Positions 31,731-35,621 of a stretch of 35,621 bases of DNA are shown one piece after another. The stretch is from Methanolinea sp. (GTDB lineage: Archaea; Halobacteriota; Methanomicrobia; Methanomicrobiales; Methanospirillaceae). The position numbers were made by a program, and so were the translations under genes. The stretch lies in contig JADFCY010000019.1 of NCBI GenBank assembly GCA_018263335.1, forward strand, positions 1 through 35,621. Reading direction: 5' to 3'. Numbering within the stretch: the stretch's first letter is position 1; every line of letters begins with the position of its first letter. The notes under the pieces were generated by a model. It was not told where the DNA came from and searched no databases. It saw only the letters and a list, made by a program, of their open reading frames with translations.

Positions 31731-32177
31731 TTAGAACGAGCAAAAACCACTGTTCATGTTGGTAATACTCATCGATTTTTCAAAGGACTGGATGACTCCA
31801 GACGCGGTGGTCTTCTCCTTATATACAAGGTCAACTCCCTGCATGAATCCATTGGAAGGTGAAGCTGCACCGGTATCATAGTTCCAGAATCCCGGGGTGA
31901 AGGAACCGAGATTATTGCGAATCTGGTCGAATGTCGCACCAGTCCGGCCCTCCATGATGTGGGCATTGATCCATGCGGATGCGGTGCCAACTCCCGAAAG
32001 GCTCACACTGTAGCCCATGGAAACCGGGTTCCAATTGGTGGTGGTTGCCATCGATACCCGGGAGCCGGTAAAAGAGCTTCCCATATCACCCACGCTCGAA
32101 TACGCAGCAGAATCAGCCATTCCGATTCCGACAATAAAAAATGCCAGGGCCAATACCAGGATGGAATATTTTCTCAT
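31731..32177 (-). CDS. Secreted protein, compact paralogue 2
   Basis: At 148 residues this is a short version of the family. The signal peptide (MRKYSILVLALAFFIVGIGMADS) is followed almost directly by the second half of the longer proteins: DMGSSFTGSRVSM, GYSVSLSGVGTASAWINAHIMEGRTG, FTPGFWNYDTGAASPSNGFMQGVDLVYKEKTTASGVIQSFEKSMS. The first approximately 150 mature residues, including the NPPLN region and the two-Cys loop, are missing. Instead of the usual basic ending (RRL/RRI) it ends in NSGFCSF. The gene is intact with a ribosome binding site (GGTGAG), so the C-terminal module appears to be a folding unit of its own. It has its own T-rich terminator. Confidence 0.78.
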   Translation of the reverse strand: MRKYSILVLALAFFIVGIGMADSAAYSSVGDMGSSFTGSRVSMATTTNWNPVSMGYSVSLSGVGTASAWINAHIMEGRTGATFDQIRNNLGSFTPGFWNYDTGAASPSNGFMQGVDLVYKEKTTASGVIQSFEKSMSITNMNSGFCSF

Positions 32178-32597
32178 AATCTCACCTTCTTCAAATATTT
32201 TGAATGATGTACAAATATTACGAGTGGAATTATAAAGGCTTTCCTGTCGTTATACATCAACTGTCGCGAGTCTTCCACAGGAGCCCACCTAATCACTCTT
32301 TATAGCTATAGCATTACCTCAAAGGGATTCGCTCACCGGATGCTCTCTTGGATACGAAATAATTGCTTGGAGGTTGGGAATTTTCAAAAGAGATCTGTCT
32401 AAAACAAGTGGCATTCAAGCCCATGGATATGCAGCATACTTTTATTAATCTCCTCAAGTTCAGTGCAGTATACAATGGGAAAGTAAGAGGGATTTCTTCA
32501 AGTCTCTTTAAAAAAGTGCATAATATGAGCCGTGTGGGGGCGAGGCAATCTAAAAAAGAAAATTTGCGGGGGATTCACTTCTCAGTTCTTCTTTTAG
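32178..32597. other. Intergenic region, no gene seen
   Basis: About 420 bases between two minus-strand secreted-protein genes. It contains the promoter of the gene at 31731 and AT-rich DNA. An 84-codon plus-strand frame (32363-32617) has no ribosome binding site and resembles no protein, and it overlaps the end of the repeat-protein gene. T-rich stretches at about 32551-32565 may terminate the upstream minus-strand gene. Confidence 0.45.
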
Positions 32598-33092
32598 TTA
32601 TTCCCAGGGGATTTTGAATACGTTCGGGTTATTATACGACCACGCATATTTCAGCTCAGGGGTCTTAAATGCGTCCTCGTAGGAAGACCACATTGAAGGA
32701 GTCACTTCAGGGGCTTTAAATGCACTCGGGTTGTTGTAAGACCACGCATAAGTCGGCTCCGAGGTCTTGAATGCATCTTCATACGAAGACCACATTGAAG
32801 GAGTCGGGATGAGCGGTTTAAACGGATCATCATAGTAATATGACCACGCCTGAGTCATTTCCGGGGTCTTGAATGCGTCGTCGTAGGAAGCCCAGCTCGA
32901 GGGATTAAGTTCCGGGATCTTGAATGCATCCTCGTAAGAAGCCCAGCTTGAAGGGGTCAGATTGGGTGTCTTGAAAATATCTTGATAGGAACCTCCCATA
33001 GAGGGGGTCATGTTCTCCCACAGCGCAGATGCACTGCCTACCAGCAGAGAGAGTGTGAGAATGCCCATTACCAGGCAGGTGATGTTCTTCAT
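32598..33092 (-). CDS. Small secreted protein made of eight 17-residue repeats
   Basis: The start at 33092 (MKNITCLVMGILTLSLLVGSASA, a clean signal peptide, cut after about residue 23) is set by GGAGGAAC five bases upstream; the frame is open further but without meaning. The mature 140 residues are almost entirely tandem repeats of 16-18 residues: residues 28-44, 45-61, 62-78, 79-96, 97-112, 113-129, 130-146 and 147-164. The consensus is TPSxWxSYEDAFKTPE; from the fourth repeat on it alternates with a second form, YAWSYNNPxxFKxPE. There is no Cys after the signal peptide, no anchor, and every unit ends in Phe-Lys. I know no family with this repeat. It lies within the cluster of secreted paralogues but is unrelated to them. 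Confidence 0.8.
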   Translation of the reverse strand: MKNITCLVMGILTLSLLVGSASALWENMTPSMGGSYQDIFKTPNLTPSSWASYEDAFKIPELNPSSWASYDDAFKTPEMTQAWSYYYDDPFKPLIPTPSMWSSYEDAFKTSEPTYAWSYNNPSAFKAPEVTPSMWSSYEDAFKTPELKYAWSYNNPNVFKIPWE

Positions 33093-33450
33093 ATGGTTCC
33101 TCCGTAACGGGACAATATTCCCTTTCCAGGAATAAATGCTTTTTCTCTGTGGTATTCTGCCCTTGAAAACGCAACCGAACAGCACAATAGGCAGGGAATC
33201 AAGTCTACTCTGAATTGTCGTTTCAAAAAATGTGCCTCCTTGCTGTTTTCTATGGGAAGACTGAATCGAAGTTCTTATTTGCATATCCATGCGGTCACTC
33301 CAACCGCCTGCTGGGGCGCGAGTCGGGGGAGGCGGGGTTAATGGTGCATGGATATCAGACCGACACATCTCATTTTTCCAATCAGGATTTTAAACCTTTT
33401 TTAGAATCGGAATAAAATCAGAAATACGAGAAGTTCAAGTTAAAAATAGA
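33093..33450. other. Intergenic region, no gene seen
   Basis: About 360 bases hold the promoter and leader of the repeat-protein gene and, at the far end, the T run of the next terminator. The open frame on the minus strand up to 33368 is the meaningless upstream extension of the repeat-protein gene. I see nothing else. Confidence 0.45.
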
Positions 33451-33474
33451 AAAAATGGGGCTTTTAAGAGCCCC
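33451..33474 (-). terminator. Hairpin and T-run terminator of the gene at 33501
   Basis: On the minus strand GGGGCT and AGCCCC form a six-pair stem with a six-base loop (33457-33474), followed at once by ATTTTTT. It lies 26 bases after the stop of the paralogue at 33501 and resembles a bacterial intrinsic terminator. Confidence 0.75.
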
Positions 33475-33500
33475 AGTGGTCATCCTTCAATACTGGTAGC

Positions 33501-34442
33501 TTACAGGCGCCTGATGGCGTCCTGGACGCTGATGGACTTGCTGAAGGACTCGATCACGCCGGATGCGGTGGTCTTCTCCTTGTAGACAAGGTCGAGGCCC
33601 TGGGCGAAGCCGTTACTCGGGGAGATTGCACCGGTGTCGTAGTTCCAGAATCCGGGCGACCAGTTGTCACCGGTGTCGAGATCGGTGAGTGTATCGTAGT
33701 GGCCCATGGTCCTGCCTTCCATCACGTGGGCGTTGACCCATGCGGCTGCAGAGCCGGTTCCGGAGAGACCAACAGAGTAGTCAATCATGGTCGGCACATC
33801 GGCGGCCTTTGCGATGAAGTTGGTGTTCGCCCTGGTTATTGCAGAGACCTGGCCGCCAGTGAAGGAGCTGCCCATCTCGTAGACGTTGCAGTATGAGGGG
33901 ATGAATCCAGCGTCACCGGTTGCAAACGGACAGAGCATCCGGTCGAGTGCATTGGATCCCTGGCTCGCAAGGTCGAGCAGCTGGCTCTCGGAGGTGGTAA
34001 TCCTGCCCATTGCATCGCTGAAGGCGACGAAGTCGTACTGCTCAACGGAGTTGAAGTTCTTCTGGTTGGCTACCTTGTTGGCAGTGTCCATGGACTGGAC
34101 GCCGTTGAACTCGGTGTAGCCGTTGTCAGCGAGGACGGACTCGGTGTAGGAAAACACAGCCTGGCGCTCAGGGGTCCACTGGTTGTCCCAGGGGGCTTCG
34201 AGATCAGGTCCTCCAGTAACGGGGTCAATTGCCGTCCACTGGTTCAGCGGGGGGTTGTTGCGTATGTCCTGGTTGGACATGGTCAGGACTGCAGACTCCG
34301 AGTTGGTCATGGTTCCCATCACTACAACAGCAGTGCTGGTGGAGATGACCTGAGTCTCGGTTGTTGCATTGATGGGGTCGACTGCCATTACACTTCCCAC
34401 AAGGAGAGCGATGGCGAGGACCGCGAATGCGAATTTCTTCAT
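33501..34442 (-). CDS. Secreted protein, paralogue 3
   Basis: The 313-residue protein has a signal peptide (MKKFAFAVLAIALLVGSVMA) and the full set of family segments: VVVMGTMTNSESAVL, NQDIRNNPPLNQW, WTPERQAVFSYTESVLADNGYTEF, KVANQKNFNSVEQYDFVAFSDAMGR, MLCPFATGDAGFIPSYCN, EMGSSFTGGQVS, MEGRTMG, PGFWNYDTGAISPSNGF and YKEKTTASGVIESFSKSI, ending RRL. It is closer to the partial paralogue at 34886 than to paralogue 1 (shared VANQKNFNSVEQxDFVAFSDAMGR). The ribosome binding site GTAGGAGGAAC is strong. A hairpin in the leader and a strong terminator bracket the gene. No known domain is recognised. A structural surface role is plausible from its secretion and local duplication. Confidence 0.82.
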   Translation of the reverse strand: MKKFAFAVLAIALLVGSVMAVDPINATTETQVISTSTAVVVMGTMTNSESAVLTMSNQDIRNNPPLNQWTAIDPVTGGPDLEAPWDNQWTPERQAVFSYTESVLADNGYTEFNGVQSMDTANKVANQKNFNSVEQYDFVAFSDAMGRITTSESQLLDLASQGSNALDRMLCPFATGDAGFIPSYCNVYEMGSSFTGGQVSAITRANTNFIAKAADVPTMIDYSVGLSGTGSAAAWVNAHVMEGRTMGHYDTLTDLDTGDNWSPGFWNYDTGAISPSNGFAQGLDLVYKEKTTASGVIESFSKSISVQDAIRRL

Positions 34443-34461
34443 TTTGTTCCTCCTACAGTTT

Positions 34462-34480
34462 ATGCTGATACTCTCAGCAT
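34462..34480 (-). promoter_or_regulatory. Leader hairpin of paralogue 3
   Basis: ATGCTGA and TCAGCAT form a perfect seven-pair stem with a five-base loop, 20-38 bases upstream of the ATG at 34442 and just before the ribosome binding site. Its sequence overlaps the 16-nt motif shared with paralogue 1 (GATACTCWCAGCATCA); the stem itself is only partly kept there. Confidence 0.5.
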
Positions 34481-34826
34481 CAACCAGACATTTTAGCTAC
34501 AGCAACATAAGAACCTTTCTCTCTTTTCCGTTCAACGATTGATGATTCTGGTCTGTCCTTTTCCAAAAGTGGTCATGGATTGGCGAGTTACGTTTCATAT
34601 CAGCTGACCGGCACGGGCGTGGTTGGGAAATGTCGTCCCCTGAAGGGTATATTCTTTGCGTAAAAGAGGCCGGGTACTAATCTCAACAATATACCAGCGT
34701 ATTTCCCTCTCTGGATGGGGTACCTATTGTCCCAGCGGCAGCATGACAGGCGCATGCACGGCGTTCAGGAGATATCTCCTGGGGATGTCGTCTGCAGGTA
34801 TTATGTGGATTATTCATCATCCGCAG
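34481..34826. other. Intergenic region, no gene seen
   Basis: About 345 bases containing the promoter of paralogue 3 (TATA-like AT-rich DNA is modest here) and no convincing open frame. A plus-strand frame at 34715-35086 is antisense to paralogue 4 in its second half and is rejected. Confidence 0.4.
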
Positions 34827-34857
34827 AAAAAATGAGTTCTGGGCTTAATAAAAGCCC
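34827..34857 (-). terminator. Hairpin and T-run terminator of paralogue 4
   Basis: On the minus strand GGGCTT and AAGCCC form a six-pair stem with a five-base loop (34841-34857), followed after eight bases by TTTTTT (34832-34827). It lies about 28 bases after the stop of the gene at 34886. Confidence 0.6.
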
Positions 34858-34885
34858 GTGTTTTCATCCACTGATACCCGGGTGT

Positions 34886-35621
34886 TTACAAGCGCCTGAC
34901 GGCGTCCTGAACACTCATCGACTTGCTGAAGGACTCGATCACGCCCGATATGGTGGTCTTCTCCTTGTAGGTCAGGTCAACGCTTTGCATGAAGCCTGTT
35001 CCCGGACCCGTAAACGGAGCACCGGTGTCGTAGTTCCAAAGGAAATTCGCGTGTATGGGGAATCCGAACGGATCGTCCAATTCTAAGTGCCCGCCGGTCC
35101 GGCCCTCCATGACGTGCGAATTGATCCAGGATACAACGGAACCGGTTCCGGAGAGGCCGACAGAGTAGTCAACCTGAGTCGGCACATCGGCAGATTTTGC
35201 AATGTGGTTCTCACTTGCCCTCGTAACCATCGAGACCTGGCTTCCGGAAAAAGAACTTCCCATCTCGTACACGTTGCAGTATGCCGGGATATATCCCTCA
35301 TCGCCGGTCGCAAAGGGACACATGAACCTCTCTCTCGCGTCCGATCCCTGGCTTGCCATGTCGAGCAGCAGGCTCTCGGAAGTGGTCGCCCTTCCCATTG
35401 CGTCGCTGAACGCGACGAAGTCAAACTGCTCAACGGAGTTGAAGTTCTTCTGGTTGGCTACTCTGTTGCCGGTGTCAAGCGCCTGGACACCATTGAATTC
35501 ACCATACCCGTTGTCAGCGATAATAGACTCTGTGTATGACATTACGGATTGGCGTTCGGGAGCGAGGAACGTGATCTCTCCAATATTGATACCATCAATA
35601 TCAAGAAAATCCAGGTCCAAT
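34886..35621 (-). CDS. Secreted protein, paralogue 4 (N-terminus outside the window)
   Basis: The last 245 codons of a fourth family member run to the window edge; the signal peptide and first part lie beyond it. Segments present: APERQSVMSYTESIIADNGYGEF, RVANQKNFNSVEQFDFVAFSDAMGRATTSESLLLDMASQGSDA, the two-Cys loop MCPFATGDEGYIPAYCN, EMGSSFSGSQVSMVTRASENHIAKSADVPTQVDYSVGLSGTGSV, HVMEGRTGG, LWNYDTGAPFTGPGTGFMQ and YKEKTTISGVIESFSKSM, ending RRL. It is most like paralogue 3, consistent with a recent tandem duplication. The region before the YKEKTT module differs between the copies (an insertion of HLELDDPFGFPIHANF here), which marks a variable loop. Confidence 0.82.
   Translation of the reverse strand, partial: LDLDFLDIDGINIGEITFLAPERQSVMSYTESIIADNGYGEFNGVQALDTGNRVANQKNFNSVEQFDFVAFSDAMGRATTSESLLLDMASQGSDARERFMCPFATGDEGYIPAYCNVYEMGSSFSGSQVSMVTRASENHIAKSADVPTQVDYSVGLSGTGSVVSWINSHVMEGRTGGHLELDDPFGFPIHANFLWNYDTGAPFTGPGTGFMQSVDLTYKEKTTISGVIESFSKSMSVQDAVRRL

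Noticed and set aside
32363-32617. 84-codon plus-strand frame between secreted-protein genes
   Set aside because: No ribosome binding site or motif, and it runs into the 3' end of the repeat-protein gene on the other strand.

Overview
The window looks like a GC-rich euryarchaeal methanogen chromosome, most probably of the order Methanomicrobiales. The evidence is a coenzyme F420-0:L-glutamate ligase (CofE), an NrpR-type (DUF128) domain protein, a cupin-type archaeal glucose-6-phosphate isomerase, a Rio2 kinase followed by a DUF460 protein, a TrmB-family regulator, a COG1361-like surface protein, TATA-type promoters and several apparently leaderless genes. The order is inferred from this gene set; nothing was searched. 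No tRNA, rRNA, CRISPR array or transposase was recognised.

Region 1 (1-10,600) is accessory and decaying. It holds remnants of an MgtA-like P-type ATPase (large internal deletion plus frameshift), a cation diffusion facilitator with a one-base frameshift in a T8 run, a proton-pump-type P-ATPase cut off after its actuator domain and carrying an in-frame stop, and a PAS-domain gene with an in-frame stop. Intact genes among them are a translationally coupled pair of MutS-like ATPases, a HicBA toxin-antitoxin pair, a small operon ending in a zinc-ribbon/HEAT protein, and a winged-helix regulator. Four copies of an exactly 45-nt element lie in this region (5834-5878 minus, 8095-8139 plus, 8145-8189 plus, 9903-9947 minus). 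Its 13-nt ends are conserved and its middle varies. It contains a small hairpin whose loop is complementary to bases just after a fixed ATG. Each copy lies upstream of a gene and points the same way. A divergent fifth candidate overlaps the start of the proton-pump-like ATPase and keeps the long-range complementarity by changing both sides. This is the strongest candidate for something undescribed here.

Region 2 (10,600-30,400) is conserved core. It runs ilvD, then cofE on the opposite strand, then a two-gene unit pairing a large protein with a PhoU/DUF47-like C-terminus to a half-length pyruvate phosphate dikinase that lacks the PEP/pyruvate barrel. These are followed by a flavin disulfide reductase and a conserved unknown, a stand-alone NrpR-type domain overlapping tail-to-tail with a TrmB regulator, and a divergent surface protein plus cupin PGI. 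A perfect 9-4-9 palindrome sits between the TrmB gene and the surface-protein gene and is a likely operator. Then come nadE, a tRNA-thiolation ATPase, the rio2-DUF460-thiL operon and a TPR lipoprotein.

Region 3 (30,400-35,621) is a minus-strand cluster of secreted proteins. Four paralogues share a C-terminal module around YKEKTTASGVIESFSKSM. One is a compact version and one runs off the window. Between them is a small secreted protein made almost wholly of eight repeats of about 17 residues. Most of the paralogues end in a G/C hairpin followed by a T run, and two share a leader motif next to the ribosome binding site. The set looks like independently transcribed, possibly abundant, cell-surface or secreted proteins of unknown role.
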